A stretch of DNA of 64,000 nt from contig NZ_CDDA01000006.1 in assembly GCF_000819745.1 (NCBI RefSeq), positions 31,588 to 95,587 on the forward strand, in the 5' to 3' direction. The position numbers and the translations under genes were made by a program. The notes beneath the pieces are model-generated. The model saw only the letters and a list, made by a program, of their open reading frames with translations, did not search any database and had not been told where the DNA came from. This document shows, one piece after another, positions 31,695-42,379 of the stretch. Origin of the DNA: Aeromonas bestiarum (GTDB lineage: Bacteria; Pseudomonadota; Gammaproteobacteria; Enterobacterales; Aeromonadaceae). Position 1 is the stretch's first letter, and every line of letters begins with the position of its first letter.

Positions 31695-32567
31695 TCAGAG
31701 GAAAGTCGTGAGATACCAGCGGGTGATGCTATCGCCCCACAGCAGCGCAATCCAGCCCGCGATGGCGAGATAGGGGCCAAAGGGAATGGGTTTGCTCTGA
31801 TGGTGATTGCGCAGCAGGATCAGGCCTATGCCCATGAAGGCGCCAACCAGGGAGGAGAGCAGCAGCACTATGGGCAGCGCCTGCCAGCCCAGCCAGGCAC
31901 CCAGCGCGGCCAGCAGCTTGAAGTCGCCATAGCCCATACCCTCCTTGCCGGTGAGCAGCTTGAAGGCCCAATAGAGGCTCCATAGCACCAGATAACCGGC
32001 CATGGCGCCGATCACCGCATCGCCAAGCGACACAAAACCGCCCAGCAAATTGAACAGCAACCCGCCCCACAGTAGGGGCAGGGTGAGCTGGTCCGGCAGC
32101 AGCATCTTGTCGAGATCGATGAAGGTGAGTGCCATCAGTACCCAGGTCAGCAGCAGGGCCGCCAACGTGCCCCAGCCCGGTGTGAGTGTCATGGCAACGG
32201 CTACCGAGAGCAGCGCCGTCAGCAGCTCGACCAGCGGATAGCGGGCCGATATGGGAGCCTGGCAGCTTCGGCAGCGACCCCTGAGCCAGAGCCAGCTCAG
32301 CAGGGGGATGTTTTCCAGTGCCGTGATGGGGTGATTGCAGTGGGGGCAGCAGGATCGCGGCACCATCAGGTTGTAGGGCGGCTCGTCGACCCCCTCGTCA
32401 TCAGGGTTGAAGTAGCTGCGATATTCGGCCTGCCACTCCCGTTCCAGCATGATAGGCAGGCGATGGATCACCACGTTGAGAAAACTGCCGATCATCAGGG
32501 AAAAGAGAAATACCAGCAAGAGATAGAGCCAAGGCAAGCCGTGTGCCAGCTCGAGGAGAAGTGTCAT
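31695..32567 (-). CDS. tapD: Type IV prepilin peptidase TapD (PilD)
   Basis: TapD (290 aa) cleaves and N-methylates type IV pilins and type II secretion pseudopilins at the inner membrane. The sequence has eight or so membrane helices, a cytoplasmic zinc-binding loop with two CxxC pairs (CCPHC and CRSC) and the two catalytic aspartate regions, LTFIDLDKMLLPDQL and GMGYGDFKLLAALG (GxGD). The start at 32567 gives the length of known Aeromonas TapD; upstream in-frame codons to 32618 do not look coding. In Aeromonas TapD also serves the type II secretion system, so its loss affects exotoxin export. Confidence 0.95.
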   Translation of the reverse strand: MTLLLELAHGLPWLYLLLVFLFSLMIGSFLNVVIHRLPIMLEREWQAEYRSYFNPDDEGVDEPPYNLMVPRSCCPHCNHPITALENIPLLSWLWLRGRCRSCQAPISARYPLVELLTALLSVAVAMTLTPGWGTLAALLLTWVLMALTFIDLDKMLLPDQLTLPLLWGGLLFNLLGGFVSLGDAVIGAMAGYLVLWSLYWAFKLLTGKEGMGYGDFKLLAALGAWLGWQALPIVLLLSSLVGAFMGIGLILLRNHHQSKPIPFGPYLAIAGWIALLWGDSITRWYLTTFL

Positions 32568-32629
32568 AACCAACCGTCTGTCATGAAATGGGGGGAAGGG
32601 CATGCGTTGTGAGCGCATACCCTCGTGAA

Positions 32630-33871
32630 TCAGCCTACTACGTCTCCCAACTTGAAGATGGGCAAGTACATGGCCACGACCATGCCACCAACCAGTACCC
32701 CCAGCACTACCATGATGAGGGGCTCGAGCAAGCTGGTGAGGCCGTCGACCAAGTCATCAACCTCTTGTTCGAAGATAGTCGCGACCTTGGAGAGCATATC
32801 ATCGATGGCGCCTGACTCCTCGCCGATCATCACCATCTGGATCACCATGTCGGGGAAGAGGTCCACAGTGCGCATGGCCACGTTGATCTGCATGCCGGCG
32901 ACCACCTCGTTGCGAATGGCCATGACGGCGGTGCGATAGACATAGTTGCCTGAAGCACCAGCGGCCGAGATCAGCGCATCCACCAGGGGGATGCCCGCCG
33001 AGAAGGTGGTGGAGAGGGTGCGGGCGAAGCGGGCCATGGCCGCCTTGTGCAGTATCATGCCGACCACGGGTATGGTGAGGATGAACTTGTCGGTATTGTC
33101 TTTGACCTTCTGGGAGGCGCGCCATGCCCGTACATAGAGGAAAATGGCGAACGCTGTGCCGCCAAAGATGACATACCACCAATGCTGCATGAAGCGGGAG
33201 ATGCCGATGACAAACTGGGTGAAGATGGGCAGCTCGGCGCCGAAGCTCTTGAAGATGTCCTCAAACTGCGGGATGACGAACAGCAGCAGTATGGAGGTGA
33301 CGACGATGGCGACCAAGATGACCATGGCCGGATAGAACATCGCCTTCTTGATCTTGGACTTGAGCGCTTCCGACTTTTCCCGATAGGTGGCGATGCGGTC
33401 ATAGATGGTCTCCAGCGCACCGGATTGCTCCCCCGCCTCAACCAAATCACAATAGAGCGCATCAAAGTGGCGGGGATGGCGGCGCAGCGCCTCGGACATG
33501 GGGGTGCCGGTTTCCACGTCGGCGGCGATCTGCCCCATGAGCTCACGCATCGCGGCTTTTTCGTGGCTGCGGGCTATGATCTGCAGGCTCTGCACCAGGG
33601 GGACGCCAGCGGAGAGCATGGTGGTGATTTGACGGGAGACGATGGCAATATCCATCGGCTTGATCTTGGCGCCGCCCTTGGAGAATAACCCCTGGCTCTT
33701 CTTGCTCACCTTGGTGACGTTGACACCCTGCTTGCGCAGTTCAGCCTTGACCGTGTTGATACTGTCGGCCTGCAATTCACCGGAGACCTTCTGACCCTTG
33801 CGGTTCACTCCGCTCCAGCGGAAGGCGAAGACTTTCTTGGGGGCATTCTGTTTCTGCGTTAGCGTTGCCAT
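32630..33871 (-). CDS. tapC: Type IV pilus inner-membrane platform protein TapC (PilC)
   Basis: TapC (413 aa) is the inner-membrane platform on which the pilus assembles. It contains two GspF/PilC domains, roughly residues 75-195 and 280-400; the repeated membrane helices include MVILVAIVVTSILLLFVIPQ and MVVLGVLVGGMVVAMYLPIF. The start at 33871 follows the known TapC length. The 132-bp gap to tapB holds no clear promoter or gene. Confidence 0.95.
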   Translation of the reverse strand: MATLTQKQNAPKKVFAFRWSGVNRKGQKVSGELQADSINTVKAELRKQGVNVTKVSKKSQGLFSKGGAKIKPMDIAIVSRQITTMLSAGVPLVQSLQIIARSHEKAAMRELMGQIAADVETGTPMSEALRRHPRHFDALYCDLVEAGEQSGALETIYDRIATYREKSEALKSKIKKAMFYPAMVILVAIVVTSILLLFVIPQFEDIFKSFGAELPIFTQFVIGISRFMQHWWYVIFGGTAFAIFLYVRAWRASQKVKDNTDKFILTIPVVGMILHKAAMARFARTLSTTFSAGIPLVDALISAAGASGNYVYRTAVMAIRNEVVAGMQINVAMRTVDLFPDMVIQMVMIGEESGAIDDMLSKVATIFEQEVDDLVDGLTSLLEPLIMVVLGVLVGGMVVAMYLPIFKLGDVVG

Positions 33872-34003
33872 CACTGCGTCCTGCAATTGGGCTCTGGTAT
33901 CCCGCTCAATACCTTGCTATGCGGGTTGCCTTGGCCTGATGGAAATCCTCAGGGGCGCCGGCTTGGCGACACCTGGATGAATCAGCTTGATAGATATGCA
34001 CTG

Positions 34004-35710
34004 TCAGTTGGTGGTCACCCGATTGATTTCTGCCAGGCTGGTCACTCCAATACGAGCCTTCTCAAGACCGGATATACGCAGAGTGCGCATCCCCTCTTTT
34101 TGAGCAATGGCCGCAATTTGTAGGGAGTTGGCACCTTGCATGATCAATTTTGCAATGTTTTCAGACATTAGCATGATTTCGTAGATACCGACCCGCCCTT
34201 TGTAGCCGCCCGAGCAATCCTTGCACCCCACGGGTTTGAACAGGCGCAGTCCGGCGGCCAGCTGCTGCTGGGTGAATCCCAGCTCCAGCAGTTCGGCTTC
34301 GGGTACCACCTCGGGTGCCTTGCAGTGATCGCACAGCTTGCGGGCGAGCCGCTGGGCCATGATCAGGGTCACCGAGGAGGCGATGTTGAAGGCGGGCACC
34401 CCCATGTTCATCATGCGGGTCAGGGTTTCGGCGGCCGAGTTAGTGTGCAGGGTGGAGAGCACCAGATGGCCTGTCTGGGCAGCCTTGATGGCGATCTCGG
34501 CGGTTTCCAGATCCCGGATCTCCCCCACCATGACCACGTCGGGATCCTGGCGAAGAAAGGAGCGCAGGGCGCTGGCGAAGGTCAGCCCTGCCTTGGGATT
34601 GACCTGTACCTGATTGACGCCGGGCAGGTTGATCTCCACCGGATCTTCGGCGGTGGAGATGTTCACCTCCGTGGTGTTGAGAATATTGAGACCGGTATAG
34701 AGAGAGACCGTCTTGCCCGAGCCGGTGGGGCCTGTCACCAGTATCATGCCCTGCGGTTTGGAGAGGGCGCGCAGATATTGGGCCTTCTGCCGGTCGTCGA
34801 AGCCGAGTTGCTCTATGTTGAGCCGCGCCGCCGAAGAGTCCAGCAGGCGGATGACGATCTTCTCTCCCCACATGGTGGGCAGGGTGTTGACCCGCATATC
34901 CATGGACTTGTTGCGAGACAGCTTCAGCTTGATGCGGCCATCCTGCGGCAGCCGCCGTTCGGCGATGTCGAGCCGTGCCATGACCTTGAGGCGGGCGGAG
35001 AAGCGGTTGGCCAGATTGACTGGTGGCGTCGCAATTTCGTGCAATATGCCGTCGATCCGAAAGCGGATGCGGTATTTGGTCTCATAGGGCTCGAAGTGCA
35101 GATCGGATGCGCCACGTTTGATGGCATCCATCATGATTTTATTGATGTATTTTACGATGGGGGCATCGTCGTCGGTAGTGTTGACGCTCTCATCGAGTCG
35201 TGAGTTTTCGTCCGAGACTTCCAGCTCGGAGATCTCGGATTCGTCGATGTCCTCCATGCCGAGGGCATCCTGATCATTTTCCAGCAGCTTGGCGATGGCG
35301 GTCGTCAGCTTATTCTCTTCGACCAGCAGCGCCTCGGTATGCAGCCCGAAGCTGAAGCCGAAATCCTCCAGCGCCGACACATTGGTCGGATCCGACATGG
35401 CGATATAGAGGGTATGGCCCTGGGTATAGATGGGCAGTACATGGTGTTTCTCAATCAGCTTCTGATTGAGGTATTTCTGCGGGATCTCGGCCAGGTCGAA
35501 GGCGGCAAGATCCAGCAGAGGTACCCCATATTCCAGCTCGCAGAAATCCGCCAGCGCCTTGCTGTCGAGGATCTCGTTCTCTATCAGAAAGGTCACAAAG
35601 GGCTTGCGCTGGGCCTTGGCTTGGCTCAGGTAGCGCTGCGAGTCGGACTCACTGAGCAGGGAAGAAGCGGCCAGGCTTAACGCCAGGCCGCTATTGGGGC
35701 TAGAGGTCAT
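34004..35710 (-). CDS. tapB: Type IV pilus assembly ATPase TapB (PilB)
   Basis: TapB (568 aa) is the hexameric ATPase that powers pilus extension. It has an N-terminal GspE-like domain, then the ATPase with Walker A GPTGSGKT starting at residue 327, an Asp box [16 protein letters not shown] and Walker [17 protein letters not shown] zinc tetracysteine is made by CDHC and CKDC. The start codon directly abuts the tapA stop codon, which fits strong expression of pilin with lower expression of the ATPase. Confidence 0.96.
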   Translation of the reverse strand: MTSSPNSGLALSLAASSLLSESDSQRYLSQAKAQRKPFVTFLIENEILDSKALADFCELEYGVPLLDLAAFDLAEIPQKYLNQKLIEKHHVLPIYTQGHTLYIAMSDPTNVSALEDFGFSFGLHTEALLVEENKLTTAIAKLLENDQDALGMEDIDESEISELEVSDENSRLDESVNTTDDDAPIVKYINKIMMDAIKRGASDLHFEPYETKYRIRFRIDGILHEIATPPVNLANRFSARLKVMARLDIAERRLPQDGRIKLKLSRNKSMDMRVNTLPTMWGEKIVIRLLDSSAARLNIEQLGFDDRQKAQYLRALSKPQGMILVTGPTGSGKTVSLYTGLNILNTTEVNISTAEDPVEINLPGVNQVQVNPKAGLTFASALRSFLRQDPDVVMVGEIRDLETAEIAIKAAQTGHLVLSTLHTNSAAETLTRMMNMGVPAFNIASSVTLIMAQRLARKLCDHCKAPEVVPEAELLELGFTQQQLAAGLRLFKPVGCKDCSGGYKGRVGIYEIMLMSENIAKLIMQGANSLQIAAIAQKEGMRTLRISGLEKARIGVTSLAEINRVTTN

Positions 35711-36148
35711 TTATTTAGCCGGGCAATAGTCAGCTGCACCAGCAGCACAAGCCATAGTCCACGTTAATGGGTCCGTATCTGACGGTGTTGAACTGGTTAA
35801 AATCACAGTATCGCCAACAGCTAGAGGGGCCAAAACGCCTGCTGCCGCGCTGGCAGTTGGTGCAGATGTAACTGTCCAGACGTTAGCACCGCCGCCTGCA
35901 ACTGTGGTTGTAATGTTCCCTTGTGCAACAGCGCCACTTTGAATATCGGCAAGGACACATGCAGGGCCTTTAGTTTGTACACACACCTCAATGGAGGTTT
36001 TGTACTTACCCGTCGCGGATGCAACCTCAGTCATTTTCGCTTTTTTGGTGTAGTTCTGATACGCCGGCAGTGCAATGGCCGCCAGGATGGCGACGATCGC
36101 GACCACGATCATCAATTCGATAAGGGTAAAGCCTGATTGTTTCTTCAT
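35711..36148 (-). CDS. tapA: Type IV major pilin TapA
   Basis: TapA (145 aa) is the pilin subunit. The short leader MKKQSG is cleaved before Phe7, giving the mature start [16 protein letters not shown] with the essential Glu at mature position 5. The N-terminal hydrophobic helix is typical of type IVa pilins. The rest is divergent; cysteines 56/64 and 134/142 could form disulfides, the last pair bounding a C-terminal loop. Base composition after the helix is less GC-rich than in tapBCD, as expected for an antigenically variable pilin. It is first in the tap operon. Confidence 0.94.
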   Translation of the reverse strand: MKKQSGFTLIELMIVVAIVAILAAIALPAYQNYTKKAKMTEVASATGKYKTSIEVCVQTKGPACVLADIQSGAVAQGNITTTVAGGGANVWTVTSAPTASAAAGVLAPLAVGDTVILTSSTPSDTDPLTWTMACAAGAADYCPAK

Positions 36149-36211
36149 GTCAAATATCCTTTTGTCCTTGGTTCCTGGGAAGTGCCGGTGGAAAACTATC
36201 CACACGTCAAT

Positions 36212-36239
36212 ATCTTATCCGAGCTGTCCGGCTTGGCAA
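36212..36239 (-). promoter_or_regulatory. Candidate sigma-70 promoter of tapA
   Basis: On the minus strand TTGCCA (36234-36239) and TAAGAT (36212-36217) are 16 bases apart, about 64 bases before the tapA ATG. I looked for a sigma-54 site (TGGCAC-N5-TTGCA), common for pilins controlled by PilR, and found none in 36149-36360. The rest of the 36149-36469 gap holds only terminators. Confidence 0.5.
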
Positions 36240-36305
36240 CAGAGGTTGTGGCCTTTGTTAACCACTTTTCTATCATTTACTGATAACTTGATATAAATCA
36301 TAGAC

Positions 36306-36327
36306 AAAGAGTTTCTATCGACTCTTT
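36306..36327 (-). terminator. Small hairpin upstream of tapA
   Basis: AAAGAGT and ACTCTTT pair around an 8-base loop. It may be a second stop for nadC transcripts entering the tap region. Confidence 0.3.
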
Positions 36328-36385
36328 TTAACTGGCGGGACTGGGTCCATCATCACACTCCTTTGCTGAGGGATCCTGCATAAAG

Positions 36386-36408
36386 AAAAGGCGCCCGTGG
36401 CGCCTTTT
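36386..36408 (-). terminator. nadC terminator
   Basis: AAAAGGCGCC pairs with GGCGCCTTTT around a 3-base loop about 60 bases after the nadC stop. Read on the minus strand it is followed by TCTTT. Confidence 0.75.
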
Positions 36409-36469
36409 GCAAGTCCTTCATCTTGTTATATGTCACCGGCGTCATCCTGCGATTGTGACACCTCCCCGG

Positions 36470-37794
<1,325 letters not shown>

Positions 37795-37948
37795 CGGGTG
37801 CATATCCTTTCCAGAGTTGAGCAGAAGATGGTCCAGCCTATCACAGTTGCCAGGGTGGATTGAGACGATTGCGATTAGCCTGAGAGGTGGATCGCTTGGT
37901 TGCCCATCCGGCTTTATCAGATGCGTCATTCCATTGCAGATCGAGTAG

Positions 37949-38524
37949 ATGATGACCCAGCCTAAAACAGTTTTTTCCATTGATTCAGACGGTTGGTGTG
38001 AGCAGGCCCGCAAGGTGCCGTCACCGCACCACAACGAGCGAGCCAGTTTGGACGATATCTCCCTGCTGGTGGTACACGGCATCAGCCTGCCGCCGGGGGA
38101 GTTTGGCGGGCCCTGGATCGACGATCTCTTCATGGGACGGCTGGACCCCGAGGCGCACCCTTATTTCGCCGACATTCATCAGTTGCGGGTCTCGGCCCAC
38201 TGCCTGATCCGGCGGGACGGCGAGCTGGTACAATACGTGCCGTTTGGCGCACGTGCCTGGCATGCCGGGATATCGAGCTGGGAGGGGAGGGAGGCCTGCA
38301 ACGATTTTTCCATCGGCATCGAGCTGGAGGGAACCGATGAGCTGCCCTACAGCGATGCGCAATATGAGGTGCTGGTGGGGCTCAGCCGAACCATATCCAG
38401 CCATTATCCTGCCATTACGGCACAACGAATTGTCGGCCATTGTGATATAGCGCCAGGGCGCAAGACGGATCCGGGTGGCAGTTTCGAATGGCAGCGATAT
38501 CGAAAAGCGCTCAACTTTAAGTAA
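37949..38524 (+). CDS. ampD: 1,6-anhydro-N-acetylmuramyl-L-alanine amidase AmpD
   Basis: AmpD (191 aa) is the cytoplasmic zinc amidase that recycles anhydro-muropeptides; its loss raises AmpC-type beta-lactamase in species with ampR, including Aeromonas relatives. Zinc ligands are His43 (VVHGISLPPG) and the His and Asp of GHCDIAPGRKTDPG. WHAGISSWEGREACNDFSIG is the family core. Adjacent ATGs at 37949 and 37952 are both possible starts. In E. coli ampD is next to ampE; here the protease gene diverges instead and no ampE follows. Confidence 0.95.
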   Translation: MMTQPKTVFSIDSDGWCEQARKVPSPHHNERASLDDISLLVVHGISLPPGEFGGPWIDDLFMGRLDPEAHPYFADIHQLRVSAHCLIRRDGELVQYVPFGARAWHAGISSWEGREACNDFSIGIELEGTDELPYSDAQYEVLVGLSRTISSHYPAITAQRIVGHCDIAPGRKTDPGGSFEWQRYRKALNFK

Positions 38525-38557
38525 ATATTCTAAAGATAAGTTAGTGTTTTTAAAATC

Positions 38558-38588
38558 AATGGCTTGCCTTTATGGCAGGCCATTTTTT
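38558..38588 (+). terminator. ampD terminator
   Basis: AATGGCTTGCC pairs with GGCAGGCCATT (one G-T pair) around a TTTAT loop and is followed by T residues. Confidence 0.8.
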
Positions 38589-38630
38589 CCTGCTGTTGAT
38601 CAAATGTTGCCTGTGAGCCAGCTCAAAAAT

Positions 38631-38645
38631 ATTGGTCAGACCAAT
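38631..38645. promoter_or_regulatory. PdhR operator 1
   Basis: ATTGGTCAGACCAAT is a perfect inverted repeat with the PdhR consensus half sites ATTGGT and ACCAAT and a 3-base centre. It lies 156 bases before the pdhR start. Confidence 0.85.
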
Positions 38646-38724
38646 TTCTATGAGCTAAATCATAAATCCCTCTCTTTACCCCTTTAGTGGCAAGGCTTAA
38701 CCTTGATTCAGATCATCTTTTGGG

Positions 38725-38753
38725 TGGACTTTTCCCAACTCCTCTGCTAATTT
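38725..38753 (+). promoter_or_regulatory. Possible pdhR promoter
   Basis: TGGACT (38725-38730) and TAATTT (38748-38753) are 17 bases apart and lie between the two PdhR operators, so operator 2 would cover the transcription start and early leader. Confidence 0.4.
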
Positions 38754-38769
38754 TCGCCCCATTCATGAA

Positions 38770-38784
38770 ATTGGTAATACCAAT
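38770..38784. promoter_or_regulatory. PdhR operator 2
   Basis: ATTGGTAATACCAAT is a second perfect inverted repeat of the PdhR type, 16 bases before the pdhR ATG. Binding here should block pdhR-aceEF transcription until pyruvate releases PdhR. Confidence 0.88.
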
Positions 38785-38800
38785 TTAACAAAGTAGCCTC

Positions 38801-39565
38801 ATGCCCTATCTCAAGATAACTCAACCCAAGCTGGCCGACGCCATCGTCGCCGAGCTGGAAAGCATGATTCTGGAAGGCAGTTTGCAGCCGGGCCAGAAGT
38901 TGCCGCCCGAGCGGGAACTCGCCATCCAGTTTCAGGTATCGCGCCCCTCCCTGCGCGAAGCCATCCAGCGGCTGGAAGCCAGAGGACTCTTGTATCGCCG
39001 TCAGGGCGGTGGCACTTACGTACAAAATGCCTTGAGCAAGGGGATCGCAGATCCCCTGTTTGAGCTGCTCAGCACCCACCCCGAAGCCCAGTATGACCTG
39101 CTGGAGTTTCGTCACGCGCTGGAAGGCATCTGTGCCTACTATGCTGCGTTGCGGGGGACGGAAGCCGATGCCGAGCGTATTCGTCAGGCGCAGTCCGCCA
39201 TCGAGGAAGCCGGCCAGCAAGGTTCGCTGGTCACCGAATCCGCCGCCGTGACCCAGTTCTATCTGGCGGTGGCCGAGGCGTCCCACAACGTGGTGCTGCT
39301 GCACCTGTTGCGGGCCATGGGCCCCATGCTCGAGCAGAACATTTTACGCAATAACGAAATTTTGAATCGCCGTCCGGGAGTGGTAGCCAAGATCCGTCGT
39401 CATCGTGCGCATCTGATCGAGGCTATCCTGTCGGGGGCTCCGGAGCGGGCCAGGGCTGCTTGTCATGAGCACCTGGCCTTTATCGAGGACACCTTGTTGG
39501 ATATGCAGAGGGAAGACAGCCGGATCCAGCGATCCATGCGTCGGATCCGTCAGCAGGAAAACTAA
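38801..39565 (+). CDS. pdhR: Pyruvate-responsive repressor PdhR
   Basis: PdhR (254 aa) is a GntR/FadR-family regulator that represses the pyruvate dehydrogenase operon and is released by pyruvate. The winged-helix domain is seen in [20 protein letters not shown] and [20 protein letters not shown]; the C-terminal effector domain is all helical and contains [18 protein letters not shown]. The two operators upstream match its known target. The ATG at 38801 follows operator 2; the ribosome-binding site is weak. aceE begins 68 bases after the stop. Confidence 0.95.
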   Translation: MPYLKITQPKLADAIVAELESMILEGSLQPGQKLPPERELAIQFQVSRPSLREAIQRLEARGLLYRRQGGGTYVQNALSKGIADPLFELLSTHPEAQYDLLEFRHALEGICAYYAALRGTEADAERIRQAQSAIEEAGQQGSLVTESAAVTQFYLAVAEASHNVVLLHLLRAMGPMLEQNILRNNEILNRRPGVVAKIRRHRAHLIEAILSGAPERARAACHEHLAFIEDTLLDMQREDSRIQRSMRRIRQQEN

Positions 39566-39633
39566 TCCCACAAGGCTTTATTGTCGAATTCTTGCGCATC
39601 TTAACCGCCGTGCAATAACAATAGGAACCAGCC

Positions 39634-42294
39634 ATGTCTGATATCCTGAAGAACGATGTGGACCCGATAGAAACGCTGGAGTGGCTTGCCTCTCTGGAAT
39701 CCCTGCTGCGTGAAGAGGGTCCACAACGCGCTCAGTTCATTCTTGAACAGCTTGCCGAAAAAGCCCGCGTAAGCGGCGTGGACGTGGCTGCCAAGGCGAA
39801 TCGCGACTACATCAACACCATCCCGTCCAGTGACGAACCGGCTTACCCGGGCGATCTGGAGATGGAACGTCGCATCCGCGCCATCATCCGCTGGAACGCC
39901 ATGATGATAGTGCTGCGCGCCTCCAAGAAAGACCTGGACCTCGGCGGTCACATGTCTTCCTTCGCTTCTTCCGCGACCATCTACGAAGTCTGCTACAACC
40001 ACTTCTTCCGCGCTCGCAGCGAGAAGGACGGTGGTGATCTGGTCTACTTCCAGGGTCACATCTCTCCGGGCATCTATGCCCGTGCGTTCGCTGAAGGTCG
40101 TCTGACCGCAGATCAGCTGGACAACTTCCGTCAGGAAGTGGACGGCAAGGGTATCCCTTCCTATCCGCACCCGAAACTGATGCCGGACTTCTGGCAGTTC
40201 CCGACCGTCTCCATGGGTCTGGGCCCCATCGCCGCCATCTATCAGGCTCGCTTCCTGAAGTACCTGACCGACCGTGGCATCAAGGATTGTTCCGAGCAGA
40301 CCGTTTACGCCTTCCTGGGTGACGGCGAGATGGACGAGCCGGAAGCCAAGGGCGCCCTGACCGTTGCCGTGCGTGAAAAGCTCGACAACCTGGTGTTCGT
40401 GGTCAACTGCAACCTGCAGCGTCTGGACGGTCCGGTCGTGGGTAACGGCAAGGTCATCAACGAGCTGGAAGGTCTGTTTGCAGGCGCCGGCTGGGATGTC
40501 ACCAAGGTTATCTGGGGTCGCAAGTGGGATGAGCTGCTGAAGAAAGACACTTCCGGCAAGCTGATCCAGCTGATGAACGAAACCGTGGACGGCGACTATC
40601 AGACCATGAAGTCCCGCGATGGCGGCTACGTGCGTGAGCACTTCTTCAACCGTTACCCGGAAACCGCCGCGCTGGTCAAAGACATGACCGACGAGGAGAT
40701 CTTCGCCCTGAACCGCGGTGGTCACGACCCCCGTAAACTGTTCGCCGCCTTCTCCAAAGCCGCAGCGACCAAGGGCAAGCCGACTGTCATCCTGGCCAAG
40801 ACCATCAAGGGTTACGGCATGGGCGAAGCGGCCGAAGGCAAGAACATCGCTCACCAGGTCAAGAAGATGGATCTGGGCTCGGTGCGTCACCTGCGCGATC
40901 GTTTCAACCTGCCGGTCACCGACGAGCAGCTGGAAGCGCTGCCGTACCTGAAGATCGAAGAGGGTACCGAAGAGCACAAGTATCTGCACGCCCGTCGTGC
41001 CGCGCTCAAAGGCTATGTACCGACCCGTCTGCGTGAGACCACCACTCAGCTGGAAATCCCGGCGCTGGAGACCTTTGGTCCCCTGCTGGGCGAGCAGGCT
41101 CGCGAGATCTCCACCACAATGGCGTTCGTGCGTTCCCTGAATGTGCTGCTGAAAGACAAGTCCATCGGCAAGCGCATCGTTCCTATCCTGGCTGACGAAG
41201 CCCGTACCTTCGGTATGGAAGGTCTGTTCCGCCAGATCGGCATCTACAGCCCGCACGGTCAGCAGTACACCCCGCAAGACCGCGACATCGTCTCCTACTA
41301 CAAGGAAGACAAGCAGGGTCAGGTTCTGCAAGACGGTATCAACGAGCTGGGTGCCATGTCCTCCTGGCTGGCTGCTGCGACCTCTTACAGCACCAACGAC
41401 TGCCCGATGATCCCGTTCTACATCTACTACTCCATGTTCGGCTTCCAGCGCGTCGGCGACATGGCGTGGGCAGCCGGTGACCAGCAAGCCCGTGGCTTCC
41501 TGCTGGGCGCGACCTCGGGTCGTACCACCCTTAACGGTGAAGGTCTGCAGCACGAAGATGGTCACAGCCATATCCTGGCGAACACCATCCCGAACTGCAT
41601 CTCCTATGACCCGTCCTACGCCTATGAAGTAGCGGTTATCGTCCAGGACGGCCTGCGTCGCATGTACGGTGAGAAGCCGGAGAACGTCTTCTACTACATC
41701 ACTACCCTGAACGAAAACTATGCCATGCCGGCCATGCCGGAAGGTGCAGAAGAGGGTATTCGCAAGGGTATCTACAAGCTGGAAACCGTTGCCGGCACCA
41801 AGGGCAAAGTACAGCTGCTGGGTTGTGGTTCCATCCTGGGTCATGTGCGCACCGCCGCCCAGATCCTGGCCAGCGAATACGGCGTGGGTTCCGACGTGTT
41901 CAGCGTCACCTCCTTCAACGAACTGGCCCGTGACGGTCAGGACGTGGATCGCTGGAACATGCTGCACCCGACCGCCGAGGCTCGCGTGCCCTACATCGCG
42001 ACCGTACTGGGTTCCGAAGCCACCATAGCCGCGACCGACTACATGAAGTCCTTCGCTGATCAGGTGCGTGCCTTCGTACCGACCGAGCACTACCGTGTGC
42101 TGGGTACCGACGGTTACGGCCGTTCCGACAGCCGTGCCAACCTGCGTCGTCACTTCGAAGTGAACGAATTCTACGTGGTAGTTGCTGCCCTGACCGAACT
42201 GGCCAAGCGCGGCGAGATCGACAAGCAGGTTGTGGCTGACGCCATCGCCAAGTACGGCATCGATGCCGACAAGGTCAACCCGCTGTACGCGTAA
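39634..42294 (+). CDS. aceE: Pyruvate dehydrogenase E1 component
   Basis: AceE (886 aa) is the thiamine-diphosphate E1 of the pyruvate dehydrogenase complex, of the homodimeric E. coli type. The cofactor motif begins at FLGDGEMDEPEAKGAL and ends near VVNCNLQRLDGPV. Other marks are GHISPGIYARAFAEGRL, and EGLQHEDGHSHILAN with active-site histidines. The length equals that of the E. coli enzyme within a residue. It is controlled by PdhR with pdhR itself. The stop codon lies in a 14-bp sequence that is repeated just before aceF. Confidence 0.97.
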   Translation: MSDILKNDVDPIETLEWLASLESLLREEGPQRAQFILEQLAEKARVSGVDVAAKANRDYINTIPSSDEPAYPGDLEMERRIRAIIRWNAMMIVLRASKKDLDLGGHMSSFASSATIYEVCYNHFFRARSEKDGGDLVYFQGHISPGIYARAFAEGRLTADQLDNFRQEVDGKGIPSYPHPKLMPDFWQFPTVSMGLGPIAAIYQARFLKYLTDRGIKDCSEQTVYAFLGDGEMDEPEAKGALTVAVREKLDNLVFVVNCNLQRLDGPVVGNGKVINELEGLFAGAGWDVTKVIWGRKWDELLKKDTSGKLIQLMNETVDGDYQTMKSRDGGYVREHFFNRYPETAALVKDMTDEEIFALNRGGHDPRKLFAAFSKAAATKGKPTVILAKTIKGYGMGEAAEGKNIAHQVKKMDLGSVRHLRDRFNLPVTDEQLEALPYLKIEEGTEEHKYLHARRAALKGYVPTRLRETTTQLEIPALETFGPLLGEQAREISTTMAFVRSLNVLLKDKSIGKRIVPILADEARTFGMEGLFRQIGIYSPHGQQYTPQDRDIVSYYKEDKQGQVLQDGINELGAMSSWLAAATSYSTNDCPMIPFYIYYSMFGFQRVGDMAWAAGDQQARGFLLGATSGRTTLNGEGLQHEDGHSHILANTIPNCISYDPSYAYEVAVIVQDGLRRMYGEKPENVFYYITTLNENYAMPAMPEGAEEGIRKGIYKLETVAGTKGKVQLLGCGSILGHVRTAAQILASEYGVGSDVFSVTSFNELARDGQDVDRWNMLHPTAEARVPYIATVLGSEATIAATDYMKSFADQVRAFVPTEHYRVLGTDGYGRSDSRANLRRHFEVNEFYVVVAALTELAKRGEIDKQVVADAIAKYGIDADKVNPLYA

Positions 42295-42371
42295 GAGGAT
42301 CGAGTGCAGTGCCGGGACACATTGCCCGGCACTGCCTTGCAAAGGTTAACGCGACAGACGCGTAAGAGGAT
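42287..42371 (+). repeat. 14-bp direct repeat flanking a hairpin between aceE and aceF
   Basis: ACGCGTAAGAGGAT occurs at 42287-42300, spanning the aceE stop, and again at 42358-42371, just before aceF. Between the copies is a perfect 11-bp hairpin: GCAGTGCCGGG at 42305-42315 and CCCGGCACTGC at 42324-42334. The second copy supplies the aceF ribosome-binding site (AAGAGGAT). The layout looks like a small insertion with a duplicated target, or a local tandem duplication that later gained the hairpin. The hairpin probably stabilises or processes the aceEF mRNA; it has no T tract. Confidence 0.8.
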
Positions 42372-42379
42372 AAAGCACT

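Noticed and set aside
36149-36360. Sigma-54 promoter for tapA
   Set aside because: No TGGCAC-N5-TTGCA-type site was found on the minus strand; a sigma-70 pair fits better.
42305-42334. Rho-independent terminator between aceE and aceF
   Set aside because: The hairpin is strong but is followed by CTTGCAAAGG, with no T tract, and aceF needs readthrough.
39601-42342. 913-codon minus-strand open frame
   Set aside because: Antisense shadow of aceE, with no family features.
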